DNA of 64,000 bases from Pseudomonas pisciculturae. Lineage in GTDB: Bacteria > Pseudomonadota > Gammaproteobacteria > Pseudomonadales > Pseudomonadaceae. How positions within the stretch are numbered: the stretch's first letter is position 1; each line of letters opens with the position of its first letter. Location: positions 620,001-684,000 of the forward strand of contig NZ_JACVZE010000001.1 in the NCBI RefSeq assembly GCF_015461805.1, in the 5' to 3' direction. Below the pieces are notes generated by a model, which did no database searches, had not been told where the DNA came from, and saw only the letters and a program-made list of their open reading frames with translations. Positions 55,783 through 63,363 of the stretch are shown in pieces. Both the position numbers and the translations under genes were made by a program.

Positions 55783-58185
55783 TTAGAATTCATAATCGAC
55801 GCTGGCGGTGAGGGTGCGCCCGGCGCCCGGAATGCCGTAAAGCTGGAAGCCGTCGAGGGAGGCGCCGACCTGGCTGTAATAGAACTTGTTGAACAGGTTG
55901 TTGAGGTTGAGGTTGACCGTCGTGTCTTTATTCACCTTGTATTGCGCGGCCACGTTGCTCAGCCAGTAGCCGGGGGCTTTTTCGTGGTCGCGGGTGTAGA
56001 TCGCGTACACACCGGAGGCGCCGCTCGCATAGCTGCTGTTGTTGTTCAAGCCACCGACGTACTTGTTGTCGGTGTAGCGGCGTCGGCCCACGTATTGCTC
56101 GCCATAGCTCAGGCTCAGGGCGTCGGTGACGGCGTAGGTGGTCCACAGGTTGGCCGTCAGGTCAGGCACGTTCTTGGCTTCGGCGCCTTTGTTGATGCCT
56201 TTGGTCTGCACGCTCTTGAGCGCCGAGAAACCGCTGTAGGCGGTCCAGCGCGGGGTGATATTGCCTTGCAGGCCCAACTCGATACCGTCTACACGCTTGG
56301 CCGGCAGCGCACGTACCGGGGCGGATTCGCCGTCCTGATATTCCCAGGAGTTTTCCAGCTCGGTGCGAAAGATCGCCGCCGTGACATTGAGCATGTCGTG
56401 GGCAATGTCCCACTTGGTGCCCAACTCGTAGGTCTTGGATTTGGCCGGGCTGTAATTGCTGGTGCTCGCGGCGCCGTAGATCTGGTTGTTGGTGGACGCG
56501 CCGAGTGCCGAGGGTTGTGCCGCTTCGCTGTAGGACACGTAGATGCTGCCGTTGGGCAACGGCTTGAACACTGCGCCCACCCGACCGCTGACCGCACCGT
56601 CGCTGCTGCGGGTAGTGGCCTTGCCGCGTTGGCGGGTTTCGGCCTGCCAGTTGTCGTAACGCAGCGAGCCCAACACTTGCCATTGGTCATTGAGGGTGAC
56701 GGTATCGCCCAGGTAGATGCCAGCGTTGTCGATCACCGAGCGTGGCTCGCCGACGCCTTTGGTGACATAGGTGCTGGCGAAGCTATGGCTGGGGTTGCTC
56801 ATGTCGAACAGCATGTTGCCGTCCGGCACTTCGGCGTTGCGTTTCAGGCCGCCGTAAGTCTCGTGGTAGAACTCCAGGCCCGAGACCACGGCGTGTTGCA
56901 GGCTGCCGGTATTGAACGTGAAGCTGAAGTCGGTCTGGTTATCCAGGATGGTGTAGCGCTTGGACAAACCGAAGTCGCTGCCCCGCAGGATGCCGTAGGC
57001 GGTGTTACTGCTGTTCACGTAATCGGTGTAGGCGTTTACCGTGCTGCCCGGCACTTGGCTGATCGGGCCTACGCCGGTGTAGCCCAACGTCGCACAGCGG
57101 GCGCCGGTGCAAGTTTTATCGCCGCTGGCGCTGGCGGCAAAGAAGCGCGCCGGGGACAGCACGGCGAAGTTGTCGCTGCGTTCCCAGCGGGTCTGGTTGC
57201 GCAGGTTGGCGTCGTTCCAGTCGAAGTCGTGCTCGAAACGTGCGGTCAGCGAGGTGGTCTCGTTCTCTTGCGTGTAGAGGCTGGAGTCACCGTACCAATT
57301 GGAGCGCTTTACGCCGGGCATGCGGTCACCGTGAGTGCCGCGCTGGATGGGCACGCCGCCGTCCGGGGTGTTGGTGTCTTTCTGGTAGAAGGTGTCGATA
57401 AAAAAGCGCGTGTCGGTGCCCAAGCCGAAGCCGAACGAGGTGGCGATGCCCCAGCGGTCGTAGTCCACGTCGTCACGCTCGGACACCTGGTTGTAGTGCT
57501 TCATCAGATTGACGCGTACGGCGGTGGTGTCGTTCAGCTGTTTATTCAGGTCGGCGGTGAGGCGACGGTACGCGTCGGTGCCGATACCGGCGGACACTCG
57601 ATTGGCGTCACCCAGGTGCGCTTCTTTGCTCACCAGGTTGACGCTGCCACCCACGGCGGAAACCCCGGATTCGATGGACCCTGTGCCCTTGAACACTTCG
57701 GCCTGTTGCAGGTTGAACGTGTCAGTGCGGGTGGACATGCCGGCATCGCGCACGCCGTCCACGGTCAGGCTTTGTTCGGACGAGAAGCCGCGGATCGAAA
57801 ACAGATCGCCCCAGCCCAGGTTGCCCTCACCGGACATAAAGGTGATGCCCGGCACGTTGCGCAGCACTTCCTGCAGGGTTTGCGCGTTTTGTTCCTTGAG
57901 CACTTGTTGGGGCACGATGGTCACGCTTTGTGGCGCATCCAACAGCGGCTGGCTGATTTTTGCCGAGGTGACCCGGTCGACCTTGAAGGTGGAAGTGGCT
58001 TCGCCGTCGACCTTGATTTCCGGCAGGCTCAGCACGGAATCGTTAGTGGTGGCGCTGCTCGCGTCGGCCCAGGCAACCGGGGTTACGCTGCCGGCGGCCA
58101 GCAAGCCGAACATCGGCGCCAGGGTATTTTGCAGCGCATGGCTACGGGGTGTGGGCAATGTGATGGACGGTGGCATAGGATACAT
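55783..58185 (-). CDS. TonB-dependent siderophore receptor (Fiu/PiuA-like)
   Basis: Outer-membrane gated barrel importing a ferric siderophore. 800 residues (or 797 from the second Met). Signal peptide ends near VAWA; LSLPEIKVDG is a possible TonB-box region. Plug domain (about 70-210) with DAPQSVTIVPQQVLKEQ, LRNVPGITFMSGEG, SIRGFSSEQSLTVDGVRD and the QQAEVFKGTGSIESG block; the rest is barrel ending in an aromatic residue (VDYEF). No FecA-type signalling extension. Similarity to the Fiu/PiuA catecholate group is from motif memory. A Fur box lies upstream. Confidence 0.9.
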   Translation of the reverse strand: MYPMPPSITLPTPRSHALQNTLAPMFGLLAAGSVTPVAWADASSATTNDSVLSLPEIKVDGEATSTFKVDRVTSAKISQPLLDAPQSVTIVPQQVLKEQNAQTLQEVLRNVPGITFMSGEGNLGWGDLFSIRGFSSEQSLTVDGVRDAGMSTRTDTFNLQQAEVFKGTGSIESGVSAVGGSVNLVSKEAHLGDANRVSAGIGTDAYRRLTADLNKQLNDTTAVRVNLMKHYNQVSERDDVDYDRWGIATSFGFGLGTDTRFFIDTFYQKDTNTPDGGVPIQRGTHGDRMPGVKRSNWYGDSSLYTQENETTSLTARFEHDFDWNDANLRNQTRWERSDNFAVLSPARFFAASASGDKTCTGARCATLGYTGVGPISQVPGSTVNAYTDYVNSSNTAYGILRGSDFGLSKRYTILDNQTDFSFTFNTGSLQHAVVSGLEFYHETYGGLKRNAEVPDGNMLFDMSNPSHSFASTYVTKGVGEPRSVIDNAGIYLGDTVTLNDQWQVLGSLRYDNWQAETRQRGKATTRSSDGAVSGRVGAVFKPLPNGSIYVSYSEAAQPSALGASTNNQIYGAASTSNYSPAKSKTYELGTKWDIAHDMLNVTAAIFRTELENSWEYQDGESAPVRALPAKRVDGIELGLQGNITPRWTAYSGFSALKSVQTKGINKGAEAKNVPDLTANLWTTYAVTDALSLSYGEQYVGRRRYTDNKYVGGLNNNSSYASGASGVYAIYTRDHEKAPGYWLSNVAAQYKVNKDTTVNLNLNNLFNKFYYSQVGASLDGFQLYGIPGAGRTLTASVDYEF

Positions 58186-58193
58186 CCGAGTCT

Positions 58194-58215
58194 AAATTAC
58201 AATTACTCTCATTTA
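58194..58215 (-). promoter_or_regulatory. Candidate Fur box upstream of the TonB receptor
   Basis: The minus strand reads AATGAGAGTAATTGTAATTT, a good match to AATGAGAAT-ATTATCATT-type Pseudomonas Fur sites, 9 bases before the receptor start. Repression by Fur-Fe(II) would fit the gene's role. The short distance to the ATG suggests it also overlaps the transcription start. Confidence 0.55.
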
Positions 58216-58374
58216 GGTTCGGTAGTCTAAAGAGCGATTTCCCCTGCCATGCCCTGGCTTTGTATCGCTAATGCGTGATTATCGGTTCCTACAACATTCC
58301 ATTACATTTGCGTACACGGCTGGCTGAACTTTCGGCTATTTGCTGCGTTTTATAGTTTTTCGGATTGACTGCCC

Positions 58375-59085
58375 ATGGCCAAGCAAGACCACCTCCTGAT
58401 CGTTGATGACGACCCGCAAATTCGCCAGTTGCTCTGCGACTACCTGAGCGATGCGGGCTTTCAGGTATCCACCGCCGCCGATGGCAAGGAGATGCGCCGG
58501 CGCCTGGAGTTGAATGTTATCGACCTGATCGTCCTCGACCTGATGCTGCCCGGCGAAGACGGCCTGAGCCTGTGCCGCGAACTGCGGGTAAGTTCCAACA
58601 CGCCGGTGGTGATGCTCACCGCCAAGGGCTCGTTGATCGACCGCATCGTCGGGCTTGAAATCGGTGCCGACGATTACCTGCCCAAGCCGTTCGACCCCCG
58701 CGAGTTGTTGGTGCGGATCAAGGTGGTGCTGCGCCGGGTGCAGAGTTTTCCCGACCGTGCGCGTTTGGATGAGGCGCCGAGCATTCGTTTTGCTGGCTGG
58801 CAACTCGACACGCGGGCGCGGCAATTGCTGTCGCCGGACGGGGTGGTGGTCAGCCTGGGCAACTCGGATTACCGCGTGCTGCGCTTGTTGTTGCAGCACC
58901 CCAATCGGCCCTTGAGCCGCGACTTTTTGCTTAACCATGTGTTCGACAAAGACAGCACGCCGTTCGACCGTTCCATCGACGTGTGCGTCAGCCGCTTGCG
59001 CTCGCAACTGCCGGCCGGGTTGATCAAGACCGTGCGCAACGAGGGTTACATGCTAACCGCCGACGACGTGGCGCTGGAGTCGTGA
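58375..59085 (+). CDS. OmpR-family response regulator
   Basis: 236 residues: receiver domain (1-120) with acidic pocket DDD at 11-13, phospho-acceptor Asp55 in LIVLDLMLPGEDG, and Lys104 in DYLPKPFDPRELL; then a winged-helix DNA-binding domain (about 140-230) with RSIDVCVSRLRSQL and a GYMLTA end. Divergent from the TonB receptor over 189 bases and coupled with the histidine kinase by a GTGA overlap. By analogy with PfeRS and PirRS, it may control the receptor, which is inference. Confidence 0.93.
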   Translation: MAKQDHLLIVDDDPQIRQLLCDYLSDAGFQVSTAADGKEMRRRLELNVIDLIVLDLMLPGEDGLSLCRELRVSSNTPVVMLTAKGSLIDRIVGLEIGADDYLPKPFDPRELLVRIKVVLRRVQSFPDRARLDEAPSIRFAGWQLDTRARQLLSPDGVVVSLGNSDYRVLRLLLQHPNRPLSRDFLLNHVFDKDSTPFDRSIDVCVSRLRSQLPAGLIKTVRNEGYMLTADDVALES

Positions 59086-60473
59086 GACTGCTGCCGCGTT
59101 CGCTGTTTGGGCGGTTGGTGCTGATTTTGGTCAGCGGCATGCTCGCGGCCCAGGCCCTGACCAGCAGCATCTGGTACGACCGGCGCCATGGCCAGGTGCT
59201 GGAGATTCCTGCGCGGCTGATCGCCACGCGGCTGGCGGATGTGGTGCGGTTGGTGCACAGCGACCCGCAGCAGGCTGATCAACTGATCAAGTTGCTCGAC
59301 AGCCCACACTTTCATCTGACCCTCAGCGAGCAGGCGAGCGCAGTGCCCAGTAGCTTGCACGACAGTGACCGGCCCACTGAGCGGTTGCTCAAAAAGGTGC
59401 TGTCGGAGAAAACCGGTTACGCCCAGACCCTGATTCTTTTGCAGCTGTCCCTGGTGGACGGTGAAGGCCAAACCGCTGGGCTCTCCACCTTGCTCGGCTC
59501 CAAGCCGGTGGTGGGGCAATTCCTTATCGACCTGCGCCTGCCGGATGGGCGTTGGTTGCAAGTGGATGCGCGCGAGGAACAGGGCTGGACCAGCACCTCG
59601 CCGCTGGACCTATTGTTCGACTATGTGATGCGCATTTATCTGCTGCGGGTCTTGGTGCTGGTGGTGATTGCCCTGGTGGCCGTGCGCCTGGCCATCCGCC
59701 CGCTCAACGCCCTGGCCAAGGCAGCCGAAGCGCTGGGCCGGGACATCCAGCGCCCGCCATTATCGGAGGATGGCCCCACCGAAGTGCGCCGCGCAGCCCA
59801 GGCGTTCAACGCAATGCAACAACGCCTGATCGCCAACATCGCCGAGCGCACGCGTTTTCTTGCGGCGATTTCCCACGACCTGCGTTCACCCATCACACGC
59901 CTGCGCCTGCGCACCGAGATGCTTGACGACACCCGCACCCGTGAGCGTTTTCGCAGTGATTTGGAAGAAATGGAGCACATGGTCGCCAGCACCCTGGATT
60001 TTGTCAGCAGCGGCGAAATCAACGAGGCGCGACAGAACATCGACATCAATGCCTTGCTGCAAAGCCTGCAGGCGGATCTGGAAGACGTGGGCGAGAGCGT
60101 GCGAATCGAAGGCCGGGCGAAACAACCGTTACCGGGGTATGCCCGCAGTCTCAAGCGGTGTGTGCAGAACCTGTTGGAAAACGCAGTGCGCTATGGCAGC
60201 GATGTGGTGGTACGGGTTGAGGACGTGGCGGACAGCTTGACGATCACCATCAGCGACCGAGGGCCGGGGATTCCCCAGGAACAGCTGGAGCAGGTGATGG
60301 AGCCGTTTTATCGGGTGGAAGGGTCACGCAATGCCGAGACCGGCGGGTATGGGTTGGGGTTGAGCATTGCTCACACCATCGCCAGGGCGCATGAGGGGCG
60401 GTTGAGCTTGAGGAATAGGGAGGGCGGGGGCTTGGAAGTGGAGTTGCTGTTCCAACGCAAGAATAACGGATAA
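59082..60473 (+). CDS. Sensor histidine kinase (EnvZ/OmpR-type)
   Basis: 463 residues from a GTG overlapping the response-regulator stop. One membrane helix at about 9-30, a periplasmic domain of about 150 residues (31-180) with no known fold, a second helix at about 183-203, HAMP (about 205-255), the H-box AAISHDLRSPITRLRLR with His265, and HATPase_c with NLLENAVRYG, DRGPGIPQEQ and GYGLGLSIAHTI. Periplasmic signal unknown; context suggests a siderophore or iron status. Confidence 0.93.
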   Translation: MRLLPRSLFGRLVLILVSGMLAAQALTSSIWYDRRHGQVLEIPARLIATRLADVVRLVHSDPQQADQLIKLLDSPHFHLTLSEQASAVPSSLHDSDRPTERLLKKVLSEKTGYAQTLILLQLSLVDGEGQTAGLSTLLGSKPVVGQFLIDLRLPDGRWLQVDAREEQGWTSTSPLDLLFDYVMRIYLLRVLVLVVIALVAVRLAIRPLNALAKAAEALGRDIQRPPLSEDGPTEVRRAAQAFNAMQQRLIANIAERTRFLAAISHDLRSPITRLRLRTEMLDDTRTRERFRSDLEEMEHMVASTLDFVSSGEINEARQNIDINALLQSLQADLEDVGESVRIEGRAKQPLPGYARSLKRCVQNLLENAVRYGSDVVVRVEDVADSLTITISDRGPGIPQEQLEQVMEPFYRVEGSRNAETGGYGLGLSIAHTIARAHEGRLSLRNREGGGLEVELLFQRKNNG

Positions 60474-60487
60474 AACACGGTCCAAAT

Positions 60488-60572
60488 GTGGGAGCTGGCT
60501 TGCCTGCGATGGCATCACCTCGGTATCACTGAAAGACCGAGTTGCCTGCATCGCAGGCAAGCCAGCTCCCAC
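60488..60572. repeat. REPIN with a trailing degenerate REP half
   Basis: Inverted GTGGGAGCTGGCTTGCCTGC-type pair, 85 bases, in the convergent spacer between the kinase and the SEC-C gene. Directly after it, 60574-60590 carries a degenerate third half (CAAGCCAGCTCCTGCAT). Confidence 0.9.
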
Positions 60573-60606
60573 ACAAGCCAGCTCCTGCATTGGCAGGATC
60601 AGGCCA

Positions 60607-60822
60607 TCAAGCCCCGTGGCACTTCTTGAATTTCTTCTCGCTGCCGCATGGGCAAGGGTCGTTACGGCCAACGTCCTTCAACGCATTGCGCACTGGCTCC
60701 TGGTGAGCGTGGCCGCAGTTCGGGCCGTGGACATGACCGTGGTCGTGATCATGGTGATCGTGATGATCATGATCATGATCGTGGTTGCAGTCAGGACCAT
60801 GGACATGGGGTTGCTGGGTCAT
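60607..60822 (-). CDS. Small His/Asp-rich SEC-C motif protein
   Basis: 71 residues. The N-terminal 40 are extremely rich in His and Asp (about 18 His), with the unit HVHGPDC / HVHGPNC occurring twice; the C terminus is a SEC-C zinc motif [17 protein letters not shown] (Cys57, Cys59, Cys68, His69). No signal peptide. Likely binds zinc or nickel; it could be a metal store or a chaperone-linked adaptor, since SEC-C of SecA binds SecB and ribosomes. Overlaps the LEA-lipoprotein gene by 4 bases, so co-expressed with it. Confidence 0.8.
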   Translation of the reverse strand: MTQQPHVHGPDCNHDHDHDHHDHHDHDHGHVHGPNCGHAHQEPVRNALKDVGRNDPCPCGSEKKFKKCHGA

Positions 60823-61301
60823 CGATGTCGCTCCGGAATAAAATCGCCGGGGATTATCTCGCCATTGTGGGCCACCTGCACGTCATAACCGATGAATAAT
60901 CCGGTTTTGAGCTCGCCGTCCAAGCGATAAGGCACGGGGCGGTCAGGATTTTTCAGCATTTTCACCACATCGCGGATCTGTGGCCACAGGTTGGTGCGCA
61001 CCGACACCCGGAAAAACTTATGACTGCGCGGCGGTACGGTCAGCCATTCGTTGGACTCGCCTTCGGTCAACACGAAGTCCCCCAGGCTCACCTTGTAGAT
61101 CAGGCCGCGCACCGTCAGGTCCGAGTCGTCGCGGTTGTCGACGCGAAAGAACAGCTTGAACCTCTGCTCCAGCAACTTGGCCCGTACCACTTCGACCTTC
61201 ACCAGCGACACATGGGGCGGCGGTGAGTCGTCTTCGAACCAGGATGCGCACCCGGTCAGGCCGAAGGTTAACGCCAGCATCAAGCTGTACATCCGGAGCA
61301 T
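60819..61301 (-). CDS. LEA type 2-family lipoprotein
   Basis: 160 residues from ATG at 61301 with an ACAGGA site. Signal peptide with lipobox LTGC ([18 protein letters not shown]) then [17 protein letters not shown]. The rest (about 35-155) is a beta-sandwich of the water-stress/LEA-2 type ([37 protein letters not shown]). Probably anchored to a membrane on the periplasmic side. Role unknown. Middle of a minus-strand run with SEC-C protein genes. Confidence 0.75.
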   Translation of the reverse strand: MLRMYSLMLALTFGLTGCASWFEDDSPPPHVSLVKVEVVRAKLLEQRFKLFFRVDNRDDSDLTVRGLIYKVSLGDFVLTEGESNEWLTVPPRSHKFFRVSVRTNLWPQIRDVVKMLKNPDRPVPYRLDGELKTGLFIGYDVQVAHNGEIIPGDFIPERHR

Positions 61302-61336
61302 GGCGTTAGTCCTGTGAACTATTAATTCTGTGAGCT

Positions 61337-61807
61337 TTAGAGGTAGCTGGAACAGCACTTCTTGAATTTCTGCCCGCTGCCGCACAAGCACGCGTCGTTG
61401 CGCCCGGCCTTCACGTCCACGGTCGGGTCGATGAAGTACCAGCGCCCCTCATTCTGTACGAAAGAAGACTGCTCGCGGTGGCTATGTTCGCCAGCGCTGT
61501 CATGCCAGCGGGCGGTGAAGGTCACGAATGCATGTTCCGGCTGGCCGCCGAACACTTCGGAGCTTTCCACCTCCAGGCCCAGCCAGGTGCTCTGGGCACT
61601 CCAGGCGCTGATGGCATCACGGTCCAGGCCGGCCTGTTGCGCAGGCAAGGTGGTCGCGACCAGATAGTCCACCAGCCCCAGCACGTAGGCGCTATAGCGC
61701 GAACGCATCAGCGCGCTGGCGCAGGGTGCCGGGTGGCCGGCGTGATAATGGCCGCAGCAGGCATCCAGCAGGTTGCCACTGCCGCAGGGGCAAATGGATG
61801 TACTCAT
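61337..61807 (-). CDS. ychJ: YchJ-family protein with two SEC-C motifs
   Basis: 156 residues from ATG at 61807 ([24 protein letters not shown]). N-terminal SEC-C motif [13 protein letters not shown], a central NTF2-like domain (about 30-130; [54 protein letters not shown]), and a second SEC-C motif [18 protein letters not shown] at the end. Conserved in gammaproteobacteria with unclear function. A TTTCCAATGAG-poor start gives only moderate ribosome-site support. Confidence 0.88.
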   Translation of the reverse strand: MSTSICPCGSGNLLDACCGHYHAGHPAPCASALMRSRYSAYVLGLVDYLVATTLPAQQAGLDRDAISAWSAQSTWLGLEVESSEVFGGQPEHAFVTFTARWHDSAGEHSHREQSSFVQNEGRWYFIDPTVDVKAGRNDACLCGSGQKFKKCCSSYL

Positions 61808-61811
61808 TGGG

Positions 61812-62309
61812 TTACCACCAATACTTTCCAAAATTTTCCGGGTTGGCCCAGAAACGGGCGTTGAGCCAGTCCGGCACCTGTTTATAGTCAAGCAGATCGT
61901 AGGTAAACAGCGTCAGTACCTGCTCGTCGCGTTGGAAGCGCTCGCCGGCCTGCAGGGCCAGGGAGAAGAAGTCGGTGTCTTTCCAGTCGCAGGCGCCCAG
62001 GTCTACCAGCACGGCAATTTTGCTGGCATTGAGATTGCGAATGCCGCCGAGCAAGGTCAGGCCTTGGATTTTTGACAGGTGCTCCAGGCAATCGACCACC
62101 AGCGCCAGGTCAAAACGCTGCGCGGCAAGCTCGGCAGGCAACGGGCCGGGTGGGGCGATGGCGACTTGGGTGTCCGGGTGCGCCGCGTGAAAGGCGTCCA
62201 ACGCCGGGAATTGGCTGGCACCCAATAGCAGCAGGCGTTTGGGCCGGTGTTGGTCGAGCAAGGCGGCCAGCGCTTGCTGGGGTGTACGGGCAGAAATACC
62301 GGCGGTCAT
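61812..62309 (-). CDS. DUF6231-like protein, degenerate methyltransferase fold
   Basis: 165 residues immediately upstream of ychJ (4-base gap). [16 protein letters not shown] near 25-40 looks like a Rossmann strand-loop and [15 protein letters not shown] near 65-80 like the acidic post-motif of SAM-dependent methyltransferases, but the GxGxG loop is missing (GASQFP). Pseudomonas homologues are, as I recall, annotated DUF6231 beside ychJ. No signal peptide. Function unknown. Confidence 0.65.
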   Translation of the reverse strand: MTAGISARTPQQALAALLDQHRPKRLLLLGASQFPALDAFHAAHPDTQVAIAPPGPLPAELAAQRFDLALVVDCLEHLSKIQGLTLLGGIRNLNASKIAVLVDLGACDWKDTDFFSLALQAGERFQRDEQVLTLFTYDLLDYKQVPDWLNARFWANPENFGKYWW

Positions 62310-62499
62310 CAGAGATCCTCACATCAGGACCGTAGAGACTAGCGCGGCTAAGCGTGTGGGCCTAGAGCGGGTAATCGCGAAAAGCCAGCCTTGCGGTGTC
62401 ATCCTCAATGAATCCGGGGGTATGGCTGACTGGCGCAGATGAAAAGAGCCGTCTTTACTCCACCCATCGGCCCCCGCCGATCCCCTCAGGAGAAATCAG

Positions 62500-63192
62500 A
62501 TGAGCATCATGCGAACAGCTCTACCCTTGATTCTGCTAACCGGAGTATTGACAGGTTGCGCAGGCTTGCAAAAAACCGATTGGCCCACCTGCGCCGCCTT
62601 GGGTGGTGTGACTGGCGCGGCGTTGGGTGCCACCGAAAGTTCTTCGTGGGCCGGCGGCGGCGCGTTGGTGGTCGGCGGTTTGGCCGGTGCCTATTGCTGG
62701 GTGCACGGCGATGGTGACGAAGACGGCGACGGCGTACCGGACAGTCGCGACAAGTGCCCGGGCACGCCTAAAGGCGTGCCGGTGGATGCCGATGGATGCC
62801 CACCTGTGGTTGCTGCGGTTGTCGAGGAGGTCGTGGTGGTCAAGGAAGAAACCATCGTGATTCGCGATGTGCACTTCCAGTTCGACTCGGCCAAATTGAC
62901 GGCGGCAGATAAAACCACGCTCGACACCATCGCCACCCGCCTGAAACAGGAAGCCCCAAGTGCCCAACTGCGGGTCAGCGGGCATACCGACAGCGTCGGT
63001 AATGACGCCTACAACCAGAGGCTCTCGGAAAAACGTGCCCATTCCGTTACCGACTACCTGATTAGTGCAGGCGTACCTCGCAGCAACTTTGTGTCGGTAA
63101 CCGGCGCGGGCGAAAGCCATCCGGTAGCAGACAACAAAACCGCAGATGGCCGCGCATTGAACCGCCGTACGGAAATCCAGATCAACCGCTGA
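62500..63192 (+). CDS. OmpA-family lipoprotein with calcium-type repeats
   Basis: 230 residues, AGGAG 8 bases before the ATG. Lipobox LTGC gives Cys20. A glycine-rich hydrophobic segment (about 35-65), then DGDEDGDGVPDSRDKCPG and VPVDADGCPP (about 73-102), the thrombospondin type 3 calcium-binding pattern, a Val-rich linker, and an OmpA peptidoglycan-binding domain from about 120 (VHFQFDSAKLT, GHTDSVGNDAYNQRLSEKRA, NRRTEI). Probably bridges outer membrane and cell wall. No symbol assigned. Confidence 0.9.
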   Translation: MSIMRTALPLILLTGVLTGCAGLQKTDWPTCAALGGVTGAALGATESSSWAGGGALVVGGLAGAYCWVHGDGDEDGDGVPDSRDKCPGTPKGVPVDADGCPPVVAAVVEEVVVVKEETIVIRDVHFQFDSAKLTAADKTTLDTIATRLKQEAPSAQLRVSGHTDSVGNDAYNQRLSEKRAHSVTDYLISAGVPRSNFVSVTGAGESHPVADNKTADGRALNRRTEIQINR

Positions 63193-63200
63193 TAGCCCTT

Positions 63201-63223
63201 GCCCCTGTGTAACCCACAGGGGC
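63201..63223 (+). terminator. Hairpin after the OmpA-family gene
   Basis: GCCCCTGTG and CACAGGGGC make a 9-bp perfect stem with a 5-base loop, 8 bases after the stop. No T run follows, so this is a likely 3' structure rather than a sure terminator. Confidence 0.5.
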
Positions 63224-63363
63224 ATTGCCGGCGAACCTCGCTGAACGTCTCCCATCTCAAGTTTTTTGAAGCTTCACTGGCAAATCGCCGTTAGAAGTCG
63301 TTACTGTGCGTCCAAAGAAAAAATTAGAAGCAGTCTTCGAAAAAAATTCAGGGGAGCTCCACG

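Noticed and set aside
55750..58230. 826-codon open frame on the plus strand opposite the TonB receptor
   Set aside because: The minus strand encodes a complete receptor with signal peptide, plug motifs and terminal Phe. The plus product is Val/Ala/Gly-rich without motif.
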